From the NCBI GenBank assembly GCA_021613335.1, contig JAJTWR010000090.1, positions 1,552,501-1,616,500 of the forward strand: a stretch of DNA of 64,000 bases, given 5' to 3'. Below are positions 35,675 through 48,234 of the stretch, one piece after another. Both the position numbers and the translations under genes were made by a program. The notes below the pieces were generated by a model that was not told the origin of the DNA, ran no database searches, and was given only the letters and a program-made list of their open reading frames with translations. This DNA is from Whitmania pigra (Eukaryota; Annelida; Clitellata; Hirudinida; Haemopidae). The first letter of the stretch is position 1, and every line of letters begins with the position of its first letter.

Positions 35675-38600
35675 CTACAAATTCACATTCACATCTTCAA
35701 CCGCATTCCCTTGACGAGACAAAGACATCTTTCCAATGGACTTCTTTCGTATCAGGAGAAAAAGGCAGACATTGCCAAGGAAAGTTATGATTTCTACCAT
35801 CAGACCAGCTCCATACAAAATCTTTCTGAGTCTTAATAATGATTTTAGTAATTCAAGATTTAATTGCTTTAGTGATAATTAATAATTATTTATTAATTAA
35901 TCATTTTGGTGAACAGCTGTAAAATGTAAATGTTCTATTTTGATTTCTAATTATTATGTAGAATATTCTAAATAATACTTAAGTTACTATTATTTAAGTA
36001 ATAATTTAAGTAACAATTTAAATAATACTATTTAAAACTAATTTAATAATTCCAATTCTATAAATTAAGTAATTGTTAAATATTAATAGTTAAAGACAGA
36101 GATAACCTGTCCGTATCAAAGAAAAGACATGCCCCTTTTGTGTCACAAGTTCTTTGCCACAGAAAGCATGTTGAGTCAATCAATTTCCCAAATATCATAG
36201 GCGCAGGAACAAAAACTTAAAGTTAATCATGCTAATTAATTGATAATGATTCAGTTAAATAAAATTTAGTACTTTTAAGTTTAGATTTTAGGTTTGATCA
36301 AAAATAGTGCTTTTTAGGCGATTTTTAAATCGCAGATAATTTAGCTTCCTATTTTATCTCCTTTTTTAATTTTCGTCATTACAATATTTTCAATGATTAC
36401 TTATCACATTTATTATTAGGTATGGACATAAATAAATATAAATATAAATATTTTGTAATCATCAGTTTGACTAACCAGCTAGATTCAGCACGAAGGAATT
36501 TACTCCTAGTGCAAACGATCTTTCATCATCAGAGACAATCCTAAAAATTATTTAAGACATGACTCTTTAAATTGATTTTAAAAATGAAACATCAAGCAAA
36601 ACCAATCAAGTAAATTAAAATATATAATATAAACAAAATTTAAAAAATAATTATTGCATTTAAAAATTAACAACTCACCTAAGACCGACCATGGTCGATG
36701 GGACTTTAGCTATGGAAGCAGCAAAAGTAGCTATAAACATGGTGATCATGAACGGCACAAGAAGGCCGCAGTATTTGACGCAATAACCAGATGTGGCTGT
36801 TCCATCCTCAGCAGCACTCGGATCAGAAGTTGGTTTTGAACTGGAGGATGAGGTGCTGATGCATTTGCAATTTACGAACGTCTGAAAATGGAAAATCCAG
36901 TATTGAAATACAGGACTTAAAAATGACGTTTGAAGTTAGTAAATTAATTTGAATTTTAGGACTAATTGGCATTTCAAACTCTATATCTATAATATTAAAA
37001 TTAGTAAAATGATTACAGTAATGCCCTAATATCGTAAATAAACAAATCGATACGTCATTGATCTTGTGAGAGCATCCAGCAATGCACGGAGAAAAATAGC
37101 TGATGTTGTTACTGCCACAAATTGGTTGGAAATGCTTTCTGCTGGTAAAACATTCGCAGTCTTTATTACAATCGTTGATCACCACATTCCTTTTGAAAAA
37201 TAAAAGTAAAATTACTTTAAATTTGTTTTGCAAAAATATTTTATCTCAATTTTTATAAATACACAAATTATTAATATTCGCAATAAAAAAAATAATGAAG
37301 TCTTTTACTCATAAATATCTGGGTCCATGGTCATGCTCATATTGTCCCGAGGGCACCCCAAATTAATAAGGACTACCATTCCAGTTCCAAAGGTCAAACT
37401 TAAGATAAGCAGAAGTTTTATTCCACCAGTGGTTTTGAGTTTGAGTTTTGAAATCAGGGTGCCTCCTGTAAACCCTCCAAAAACTCCTGTGAGTGCCAGA
37501 GTCGAACCTAAATTAAATTCAAATTCGGAACTGATTAAATTGTGATAATTACAAATTGGATAATCTCAGTAATGATTATCGTTACATAAGCTGTTACATA
37601 AACTCAGTATTTATGTTATTGTTCTACACATTCAAAACTGAAGCATAGTAGCAGCAGCAACAACAACAACAACAACATTGATAATAATTGTGATAATGAT
37701 AATAGTAATAAATACAAAAAGACGAAGAATAACATTAAGAAAAAAAGTGAAGCTAGATTGAGTGTAAACATCTCGCGATTCTCCCACAATTTGCAAAGTG
37801 TAACATCCTTTTGGACCATTTTAAAAATGCTTCTGTCGATCGATAAATTGAATGAGATAAATAACTTGTTTTTAAACCTGCTATGATGCTGCCTTCAGCC
37901 GCCGAGCGATGGAAATGAATTTCCAAGTATCGAACCACATGGACGAAGACTGCATGCATTGAATATCCATTCGTTATTATGAGACACAAGTTGATGAGGT
38001 AGAGTTTATTTCCCAGCAGGTGTAAAAGAGTCTTTGGGAGTCCTTGATGAGAAAAGGACAAATTTACTATTTAAATTTTGTATATAAGACATTTAGATGT
38101 TAGATATTATCAATCTTTTTAGTATAATAATTCATATTAGTTTTACTGATATAAATTCAAATAAATAGGAAAAACATTTTGCAGTTTCTTATTATAAAAA
38201 GAAATATTTTGTCTCAGTCATCCAAAAAATAGCTTGATAGTAATCATGATCACTACTGATGCATACAATAAAAACCTTTGGTTTGGTACAATAAAAAAAT
38301 GGTTCCATTATCTTAATCATTGATATTGATATTTGTTATTTTGAGATAAATTTAACCCTCATCAGTTACTTAGCGATTTGTTTTGCTACAGTATAATGTA
38401 ATCTTAATTTTAAAATTACGCCAGTTGTCTCTTAAAACATTGTAAACCAATCATTTCTCCATGTGGTCGTGCAAAAAAAAATAATAAAAAAACATTATTG
38501 AAGTAAATTATTGCCGGCATATTTTCTTAAGGGGTACAATATGCGTCCCATGCAAAAATTAGTTTACGGCGTTGATATTTCAATAAATTTATCATTTTGA

Positions 38601-41260
38601 AGCTAATTACATTTGTATTTTTTTAAATTCATGTTCTAAAACACGACTGGCTGCTTTTCGAGACGTTTGGACGATGTTTGTTGCCATGAAAATACTTTAT
38701 TCCGGGAGCAGACATAATGGTAGTTCTATTCATAAGACGATGTTCATTTAAGATAAACATTCCAAGTAAACCCGCCAAATATGGGATAAAGGTATGGTGG
38801 TGCTGTGATAGTGCCTTCCTATCTAATAAATGCGGAGGTTTATCTTGGCAGGCAACCAAATGAAATCAGAGATCAGAATCAGGTTGCACGTGTTGTGAAA
38901 ACAATGACATCACCTTGGTTCAAATGTGGTCGGTGGGAGATAACCTGTGTACAGGCGTTGCTCTGGCAGAAGAATTGCTTCCTCAAGGACCTATGTAGGA
39001 ACCATGATGAAGAATAAAGACATTCCTCAAAGCATGCTAGCACAAAACATATTCTAATTATCTTCGATCTTTGTATTCGATGACTTTAGTGTTATATGCT
39101 TCCAGAAAAGTAAATTTTATTCCTTCAGTCAAAAATGCATTATGACAAGAGGGTCCGAAACCTGAGATTATCCTTCATTGTAATAAAATAAGAGAAGAAA
39201 AACAAAGAAAGCTGATTTGGATCATTTGGCCTGCACTCTTGCAAACGAAAAATTAAAAGGCGTCCTACAGTCATGTTCTTCGATAAGCTTGGTACAGATG
39301 CCATTGCCAGTTTCTTAATTTGGATGTGCAATAACTCCAGATTGTAACAAGTCGCGCAAATGATGCGTCGACGCCTGTTTATCAAAGTCTCGGGGAGTCT
39401 CTCGTCCAGCTATTGATTAGAAGAATTATTTAGTTAACATAAACCAACTCAGAAAACTGATCATGGATGCAATTCAAAATCTCGAGTTAAACACTGGAGA
39501 ACTTGAGACAACGGATGAAAGACCAGATAAAGAAAAAAAATACAGGTACGTTGTCACCTGTGCCCGCTCGAGTTTGACGTGCCCTATATCTGCTTGTCCA
39601 TCAAACGTTGTCAACAGATCAAATGTGACAAATGCATATAACTGTATAATTTAGAGATGTTATTCGCAGTAACATTGAGCAATTTTATAATTACATTGGA
39701 TCTCAAATGAGCCATTTAATTAATTTTAATTTGATAAAAAGTTTTAATCAATAAAATCAGCATGTTTTTGACTTAAAACTTATTCACATGCATAAATTTA
39801 AAATAATTAGAATTGATATTGTTCAAAGTAACTTTGCAAAAAAGTCTCTGAATTAATATTAAATGTAAACGAATATTGGCACAATTTGAACCCCAAGAAC
39901 TTTTTACCATGGATGGGATAGACCGGATGAAGGTTAAAAATAGCATTTCATAAATCTAATAATATAAAAATCTAACCTTGCAAATGTTTGAAGAAATTCT
40001 CTTTCGTCTCCTCTTTGGTTACCGGAAGATTCAAACTCTCAGTGATTCTGGAGTCATTAACCTGGAAAGATGTCTTGCTGCGGTTGTAATCTCGTGGATG
40101 AAACCACAATAAGAAGGCAAAAATTGCCATTGAAATTCCTGTAATCAAGTAGCCCAACCACCAACAACCTATAAAAGTTGGGTCTGTTGTGCTTACCGAG
40201 GTACCTTGGAAAAGTTAAAGGTTCACGAGTTATTGTTTTACGTTTTTGTTTCTATTGGAATTCCTACCTGAAAAAAGATTTTCAGGAAATTTGAGGCTAA
40301 AGCTGGAAAGTAACATGCCAAATACTGGTCCCAGAGAATAAACACTAGTATAAACTCCTTCAGGAAAATACGGATTTTGCTTATTATTTTCCATTATCTA
40401 TATATAGTTTAAATTAGTTATTCATAGTTTAATTCAAAACTAGATAAACAAAAGTATTCAGTAGATTCTTGCTTGTGTTAAATTCTTATTATTTAAAATT
40501 CACCTAAAAAAACGGATGCCTTGCTTTTGGGAGAATTTTCATCGATATACGCCAAGCTTAAGGTGAAGATTGCTGCACTTCCTACACCGTTAATGATTTG
40601 AGAAACAATGAAAACGTAATAGGCAGGATGAACATTAGATTCCTCTTTTGGACAGTTGGCGTCAGTCTGGAAGGAGTCAGTTCTGTTTTCCGATTCAAAC
40701 GGAGAACAATATTTGGAATCAGTGTTGGCAGAGTTGCGGCCATTCGATGTCAATAATGGACTGTAGCTGAAGTCGGATGTATTTAAGCCATTTGTTTGCG
40801 AATTGTCGTGATCAATTGCCGATTTATTTAGCGCTTGATCGGGAAATAAAAAATGGGGAGAAGCATTCAACATTCCAGAAACAGCAGTGAACATGGCAGT
40901 GACGCACATGATGCGAGGTTTATTTCCCTTTTGCCCGAGGTAACCGACGAAGATGACAACTGTGAGATGGACCATGTCGTTGCAACTGTTGATGAAACCG
41001 GTTTGGTAGCTGCTGAATCCAAAACGTCTTTCCATTGTTCTCGCGACCCCATAGGCATAGGTCGTTTGAACCATGTACAAAAGGCTCACAATGAAAATGT
41101 TGGCCACGAATAAACATATGTTTCTGGTCCTTGCATGTTTTTTCTAAATTTATTTAGAGGAATAACTTATCATTTATTAGGAATATTTATTTAAAGTACT
41201 CGAATTTTACGAAAACATACCTGAATACTTTCAGTGTTTGCGCCCGATTTTTGCTTCCAT
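35675..41260 (-). pseudogene. Organic anion transporter (SLCO/OATP family), copy 3, exon 1 frameshifted
   Basis: Exons in transcript order: 41260-41221 (broken), 41143-40504, 40357-40268, 40204-39977, 38042-37878, 37507-37309, 37189-37054, 36881-36679, 36540-36476, 36215-36107, 35831-35675. Exons 2-11 are fully open, keep phase and have the same lengths as in copy 2, with helix-6 region, Kazal loop and conserved DDERSFALG segment. Exon 1 is 40 nt against 39 nt in copy 2. Read from its ATG it meets TGA at codon 10, and the frame that fits exon 2 has no ATG in this exon. The next in-frame ATG is inside helix 1. So the gene is recently disabled, uses another first exon, or has a one-base sequence error in a poly-A run. 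Intron 4 is about 1.5 kb longer than in copy 2 because of an insertion. The last-exon acceptor (ttattaag) is weak. Confidence 0.75.
38300..39870. mobile_element. Probable insertion in intron 4 of OATP copy 3
   Basis: Both intron ends match intron 4 of copy 2: catacaataaaaa near 38265-38277, and aatattggca then aaaatagcatttca at 39873-39950. The middle about 1.57 kb has no counterpart in copy 2, whose whole intron is 392 bp. The inserted piece is less AT-rich and has short ORFs with no recognised domain. I see no clear terminal repeats, so its class is unknown. It could equally be ancestral sequence lost from copy 2. Confidence 0.4.
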
Positions 41261-41869
41261 AACGAATGTTGTTTTCAAAACCAGCCGCCTCACTTTAACC
41301 AAATAAATTCTGTTAGGTCACCGTAATGGTTTATTGCTTCTTTATAAATATTCAAATACGGTGGTTATAGTGACGACAAAATATTTAATTGAGGTCCAAT
41401 TACTAACAGATGATAATTTTACAGCTTAATGCTCCTGACGGTGAGATTAAAATCGTAATTCATTTAAGTTTTTTTATTTTTTCAATCTAATATGTTAATT
41501 ATTAGTTCAATGTAACATTAATAGTGTTAAAGAAGTTTTAGTTTTTAATCTGCTAATATTTAACTGTATGTATACCTTATGACATTTAAAATTCGTTTTA
41601 CATTGAATGACAATGATTTATGGCATCATTTGACAATAGTTATGAATGTGCTTGATAACATATGTTTACTTTTTAACATATGCCACCTTTTTACAGCAGT
41701 CAGCAAACGTATTATTTACGATCAACTTACATGCAGCTATTAAGCTTTGAGTCGTTATTGAAGCACCGTTTAAGCAATCGATTTCTAGTTATACAAACTC
41801 AAAAGCTTTTATCAGGCAAAATATGATTATTCAGTGTTGATAGTCTTGCTCAAATATCTTGGTCGATTT
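41261..41869. other. Intergenic region between OATP copies 3 and 4
   Basis: Short spacer holding the promoter and 5' UTR of copy 3 and the 3' UTR of copy 4. Its first 400 bp resemble the region upstream of copy 2. Confidence 0.5.
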
Positions 41870-44800
41870 TTAAAAACCATTTAATTCATTCATTTCCATC
41901 GCCTTCAAGTCGTCCTCAGTGCACTTGCCATTTTTATCTTCATCTTCTATGACCTTCACCTCGCTTTGGCAAAGTTCTTCCTTATGTCGAGACAACAGAG
42001 CCGATCCTAAAGCCATTTTTCTCAGGAACAAATAGAGGATGAAGTTAAAAGTGAAGAACAAGACCTCCATAAAAAATGCGCTTCCGAAAATGGAGAACCT
42101 AAGTCTGGGTGTTAATAAATTAAAATAAGTTAGAGTTAGACAAATTATTGTGTTTTAATAATCTATAACCATAACATAGTATTGAAAAATTTTCCCACCA
42201 AAATATTAAAAACAAATGTTTTATAATTTGACAAACAATGATCTACTACAATGGTTGTCGAATTCACAGATAATTTTAAATATGTTAATAACCATTTAGG
42301 CTATTTGAGGTTCGTTCATAAATTATTACAATTAAGAATTAATTTTATACAATATTTTACAACCTTGCCACGTCAAACATGAGACACGCCCCCACAGTCT
42401 TGCAGGTAACTTGCCACAGAATGCAACTCTTGTCAATGAGATATCCAAATATAAGTGGTGAAGGAATAAATCCTATAAATACATATATTAATTGCTCATA
42501 AAAATTTTTTTATATTAATTGCAGTTTTCAGTTCAACCTCTAAAGAGTACTTTTGTTTTTGTAAGAAAATTTACTTTAATAAGATTGATTAAATGAAATT
42601 AGAAAATGAACTTCGGTTTTTTATCAAATTTTTGAATGTTAAATAATAAAAATCTAGTTTAATAGTTAAATAATTTTTAAAGCAATTACAAGCTGTTCAC
42701 CTATTAGATTAATGGCAAACGAGTTTACTCCGAGAGCAAATGCTCTTTCTTCGTCTTTGACGATTCTGATTAAAATTTAAAAAATATATTCGTAATTGAT
42801 AAAATCTTGATTGCTGGATTTATTGATAATTAATGCAAGTTTAATGTGGCCAATAAAATGTTTCTGGTAAAAGTGTTTCAATCTTTAATCTGGGTCAGAT
42901 CAAATGAACTCAATCAATTTTGAATTTTAATTTTACAAAAATAATTATGACACATTATGTATGGCCGATTTTCGAATAAAATCAAAATTCACTTGATCTG
43001 ACACATCTATTATTTATAATAGAGTAAAAAATATTTAATCTCTGATACGTTATTACATAATTAATGGTCATTGTTTAAAGAGTTAAAAAACCAAAGCAAT
43101 GCGCACCTCAAATTTATCATGGTAGAAGGAACCCTGGCTACAGCGCAGACGAAGGACATGATAAAAAGGGTGACTGCAAATGGAATCAGAAGATTGCATG
43201 GCGGAATGCAATACCCTCTCTTGGCAGTACCCTCAATAAATCGGTCGGAAATGCTTGCATTATTGTGTTCTGGTCTTCGTAGACATTTGCAATTGGTGAA
43301 AGTCTAAAAAGAAATTTCAAAATGAAGATCATTGTTATTTGTAGAATAGACCATTTCGTGTAAGAAAATTTGTTAAACTGGCTGAGGCAACTTACACCAT
43401 TTATGGAATCCGTACAACCTGCCACACAAGGTGAAAAATAACTGATGTTATTGCTGGCACAAATAGGTCTGTAGTCAACCCTGTTTGTTGTACAAAGGCA
43501 CGGTTTGTTGCAATCATTGATGGTTGTATTCCTGATTGAAAAGCGCAAAAAAATAAATACAAAAATAAATTAATTTATAAATAGATGTTTTAGAACCAGA
43601 AGTAGAATAACAACATTCCAATTTTTTCATCGAAGTTCATGGCCATTTCCACCTGCGGGCATGACAGGTTCATTAGGATGAGCATTCCCGTGGCAAATAT
43701 GAGGCTGATAAACAGCACAAGTCTGATTCCATCCACGGCCTTCATCTTGAATCTTGACACCAGTGCTCCTCCGCACAGGCTGCCAACAGCTCCAGTCACA
43801 GCAGTCACGACACCTTTATGAATGTCAGAAGTTCTAAGTCACTAAGTTCTTTTTGAACAACTTTAGTTAAATGTTGAGGTTCTTGACACAATAGGAAAAT
43901 AATAAAGTCAGCCAACCAAATCATCTAGTTAGGCCTTGGTCTTTAATTAAAATTAATTAATTTCGGCTTAGATTAATTTGTATATACTGTACGTATTATT
44001 AAAACTTATAATCACTAATAATAAGTGAATAAATATTAATAATAAACAAGAAGATGGATGACATGGAAATAATGTTGAAAAAAAGTTCTATTGAAAAGAA
44101 ACAAATCCAAGAGAGACTGCAAGAAAACAAGCAAGAAACAAAGAAATGGTCAGATTTGTTCACAGAAAAAGTTGAAACTCTTGCTACCCATGTTAAAAAT
44201 GTGCAAGCTAATGTAATTGATGCCAAAGATAAAATTAAAAACAGTGATGAAAAATTAAAAAGAAGAAACAACATAGTCATTTATAATTTGCCAGAGAATT
44301 CTAAAGCAAAAGATAAAGAAATGATCTTGAAACTCATTAAAGAAATCACTGGACAAGAACTAGATGCAGCCTTGAAGGATTTCTTTAGGATGTGTAAAAG
44401 AAGAGATGATGAACAAAATACTAAACCACTGCTTGTTAAACTGGAGAATTACTGAGCAAAAAATTTGATAATGGAAAACAATTTCAAGCTAAAGAAAAGT
44501 GTTGCATTTAAGAATGTTATGTTAAACCACGACATGTCAAAAGAAGAAAGAGAAGAGCGTAGAAAGCTCATTTCTGAGAAAAACCAAGAAATTTCTATGA
44601 AAGAAGGTGCTGGTTGTTGGGGCATAAGAATTAAAGGACAACCTGGAAAATTCATTGCAGTGATTTACAAAAAGAACAAAAATGTTTAAATGGATTGGGA
44701 TCAGAACAGGGAAAGAGAAATGAAATGAAGAAACATAAAAACCCAACTGACTTCCTAAATATGACGCCAAAGAAATTGAGTAACATGAGAGGATTCATAT

Positions 44801-47800
44801 TGAAACAAAATAAATTATCTGTCACCGAAATACAAGAAATTGATGAACATGTTACTTTTGAAATTCAATCAAGGAGTTTAATGCCAAAGAGTTCAGTTTC
44901 CAGAAATAGTGCTAGGACATGTAAATGGATGATGACAAATATTAGAAGCTGCAAAAATAAGTTTACAGAGTTATTTATGTTTCTACTATCTGAAGATCCT
45001 GATGTTTTCTGTTGTACGGAGACCTAGCTTAATGTAGATATTCCTAGCCCTATGTTTTGCCCACCTGGATATCTGGAAGTTAGATGGGACCGAGGAACCA
45101 AAGAATGGGGAGTGATGCTATAAGTGAGGGACTGGCTCCCCTGTCGTTCGCTTGATATTCCCACCAGATTTAAACACATTGAATTGGTTTGCATCTTATG
45201 GGGTTGTGTTACCTGGAGAGTGATAGCATACTACAGCAGCGGAGGTTTTGACATTAGTGCCGAGAATTATGCAGTTAAAAGCATTGATTGTTTGCATCAC
45301 CTCTGCTCTGTTAAACATAGTTTGTATCATGGGGAACTTCAATTTACCATCTATGAATTGGTCTCAAAATACTGTTCCAAATAATAGAATTTACAATACG
45401 TTTCTGGGATTTTTTAATTACTTTGGACTTCATCAATTTGTTACAACTCCAACAAGATATGAAAATTTGTTTGATTTAGTTATTTCGAATGAGCCTCAGT
45501 TTATCACCAGAATAGAAACATAATGCCCAATTTCAAATAGTGATCGCAAAGTCATCAGCTTCAGACCAAATGTTCCATCGAACTGGTTTTGTAATCAGAC
45601 AGTACCATCCACAACATACAACTTCAGAAAAGCCGATTATCTCATGCTCAATGAATATTTAATGGGGATAAACTGGAATTTGCTGTTTCAGTTCTGTCCC
45701 ACAGTGGATGAATGTTGGCAGGAGTTTAGATATCAGATGGGAATTGCTTTTGAACTGTATGTCCCAAAATTTTCAGCTACAGCATTTTAATATAGATGGA
45801 AAAAATACCCCCTGCATATTAACCAGCTTCTGCAGTCAAAATCGAGGCTTTGGAGAATTTGGAAACAAAGTGACAATGATGAAGACAAAACAAGATACAA
45901 TAATATTTCTAAAGCATGTAGCAAAGCCATTAAGAAACACTATACTGCTTTTGAACTAGAACTGCTCCGTGGCAGGAACATCGGCAGACTGTGTAACTAT
46001 GTAGGTAAAAAGTTGGGTGACCCGTCGTAACAGCCCGGCGACAAAATAGCCCCGACAAAACAGCCCCTTCAAAATAGTCTAAAACTTAAGCAAAGTCATA
46101 GACATAGACGGTGTTAAATTCTCCTTTTGCAATAGAATTGTAAAGCCATAGAACGAATTGCCGGGTGATGTCGTTAAATCAACCACGGTCTCCCGTTTCA
46201 ACTCAATAATACGTGACTTAGACTTTAGTCAATACTTAAATTACATTTAATATATTTGCTGCCCCTGTATACACCGGTCGATGTCTTTTGATTTTTTTTC
46301 GCAATTGTGTTAGTGGTCCAATTGGGCTCTTCAATTGTATCCAATAATAAAAATAATTTAAAAAAATATTTGATGATAACCTGCTATGATGCTTCCCATG
46401 GCTGCTGTTCTGTTGAAATGGATCTCTATGTATCTGACGAGATTTATGAAAACTCCATACATGGTGTAAGCGCTGCATATTATCTGACATAAGTTGACGA
46501 TGTAGAGCTTGTTCGTCATTAGACCAACAATTGCTTTTGGGATGCCTTGGAAAAAAAATCAATCGATGGAATTAATAAATAAATATTCGGTCAAAATAAT
46601 TTGTTAATCCTAAAGTAACGCTGTAAATTTAACCTTTAAATAGCTGGAAAAACCCCTCTTCATGTTTATCTGCATTTCTCGTTCCTACTTGCGAAGCATC
46701 ACCGTCCTCAAACTGTGTAGGGTAGTACCACAGAGGAACGGCGCAGACGACAATGAATATTCCAACAACCAAATATCCGAGCCACCAGCACCCAATAAAT
46801 GACGGATCAGTAGATTCAACAGCATTTCCTGAATAAATAACTTTTTATTGAGTAAAATAACATCGAACGACATAGATAAATTGTAATTATTTATTTTTTT
46901 ATAGTTATTAACTAGCATAATAAAACCTCGACCTGACAATAGATTTTCTGGAAATTTGAGGCATAGAGTTGCCAACATGAAGCCTGAGACGGGAGTAAAG
47001 GCTTGCAGACTCATGAGAATCCCTGGCAAGTTGAAACGTTTGAATACGAACATTTTGCTTTATGTTATAGTAGAAAATAATTTATCTAAACACTTTAATC
47101 ATACCAAATCATACCAAAGCTAGACGATGCTAAAACTTTATTAAAGTAAATAGATGACAAATATTGTTGAAGCAAAAACCATTTGAGCTTATTATAACGG
47201 ATGGTTAGGAAGACAATAATGGAGACACCCCAAATAGAGAATAACCAATTTGACGAAACAACAAAAAGATTTATTTATTGATTTATTTTCATAAATAATC
47301 TCAAACCTTTATACTTATTTAAGTAAAAAGTACTAGACAAGCTCTATTATTCTTTAAAAAAGAAAGGAATTTATCTTGATTCTTGAACAAAAGATTTTCA
47401 GCTGTTTTGGTTGTTCTCCTTTTTGATACCGACCCTACTTAGCAATTACTAACCTATGTAAAGGGATGCTTTGTGCTTTGGAGCATTCTCATCGATGTAG
47501 GCCATGGTAAGGGAACAAACTCCCGAACTTCCTATACCTACAATAAGTTGTGCCACCACAAATACGTAGAAGGCCGGGTGGACTCTGTCCTGGTCAACAT
47601 TTTTGCATTTTTCATTTTCCTCGTTAGGATCGTCTGTAAAATTTGTATCTTTGGAGCAATACTGGATGTCGTGGTTTTGAAATTGTTTTTGAGATTTTCC
47701 GCGAATTTCCATCTTTGGTGAAATGTCTAAAAACCCCGGATAATCAAGAGTAAAATTTTCAGAACCGAGTTCCTGTTCGTAATTGAGATTAGTGACTGGA

Positions 47801-48210
47801 CCGTAATTTTTGTGGCTAAGATTATTTTTGTCGATATTCATTCTGTGCGCATAGCTGTCATCGTAATCTGAGAACAGGATGTGAGGGCTGGCCATCAAGA
47901 ATCCAGAAATGGCAGAAAACATGAGGACGACGCATATTATTCTGGGTTTGTTGTACTTTTGTCCGAAATAACCAATAAAAACCACTAAACAGATTTGAAA
48001 GATGTCGTTGCAGCTGTTCAATAATCCAGTCTTCGAACTGCTCAAACTGAAGCGCCTTTCAATTGTCCTGATGACGCCGTTTGTGTAAACCGTCAAGATC
48101 ATGTGACCCATTGACACAGCGCTAATGTTGATTAAGAAAATCCACATAAACCGGGCCCTTCTTCTTTCACTTTCATCTTTTGACTTAGCACTCTCCAATT
48201 TAACTGCCAT
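41870..48210 (-). CDS. Organic anion transporter (SLCO/OATP family), copy 4
   Basis: Exons in transcript order: 48210-47454, 47022-46933, 46828-46634, 46545-46381, 43813-43615, 43531-43396, 43303-43107, 42765-42701, 42472-42364, 42104-41870; phases match; 715 aa from ATG 48210. Helix-6 region TDPSFIGCWWLGYLV; Kazal-type loop (CNKPCLCT, PICASNNISYFSPCVAGC); long acidic C-terminal tail ending MNELNGF. It groups with copy 5 (shared YTNGVIRT.ERRF, SDYDD loop, CNKPC, KDEERAFALG-type segment). The frame stays open for 8 codons upstream of the ATG to an acceptor-like ttatttag at 48235-48242, and copy 5 has a separate short first exon, so an unseen upstream exon is possible. The intron between 46381 and 43813 is 2.57 kb, against 230 bp in copy 5, because it holds a decayed LINE on the opposite strand. 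Confidence 0.88.
44054..44692 (+). pseudogene. LINE ORF1 (coiled-coil RNA-binding protein) with in-frame stop
   Basis: A strongly charged coiled-coil segment (first about 75 residues) is followed by an RRM-like start, NNIVIYNLPEN, seen in ORF1 proteins of L1/CR1-type elements, and a basic C-terminal part with KEEREERRKL. A single TGA at 44453-44455 interrupts a frame that continues open to 44689. Confidence 0.65.
44695..46021 (+). pseudogene. LINE ORF2 remnant: endonuclease part only
   Basis: Endonuclease/exonuclease/phosphatase-type motifs are visible: NIRSCKNK, DPDVFCCTET, GNFNLPSMNW and a degraded SDH motif (SDR) near 45540. Stops occur at 45025, 45121 and 45521, and the frame changes near 45250-45300. 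No reverse transcriptase motif (such as the YADD box) is present. Confidence 0.65.
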
Positions 48211-48234
48211 TTTAGCTACAGTGTGTCTGATTCT

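Larger units (their letters stand above)
44054..46250 (+). mobile_element. Decayed non-LTR retrotransposon (CR1/Jockey-like LINE), RT region missing
   Basis: Plus-strand element inside an intron of the minus-strand OATP copy 4. From 5' to 3': ORF1 with coiled coil, then an apurinic-type endonuclease region, then a linker, and at 46090-46250 a typical LINE ORF2 C-terminal motif (NRIVKP, NELPGDVV, SRFNSIIR). Both ORFs have stops and ORF2 has frameshifts. The reverse transcriptase block between about 46020 and 46085 is absent. Outer ends are approximate and I found no certain target-site duplication. Family assignment rests on layout only. Confidence 0.75.

Noticed and set aside
40853..41117. 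Overlapping ORFs in exon 2 of OATP copy 3
   Set aside because: Antisense or off-frame reads of the transporter exon.
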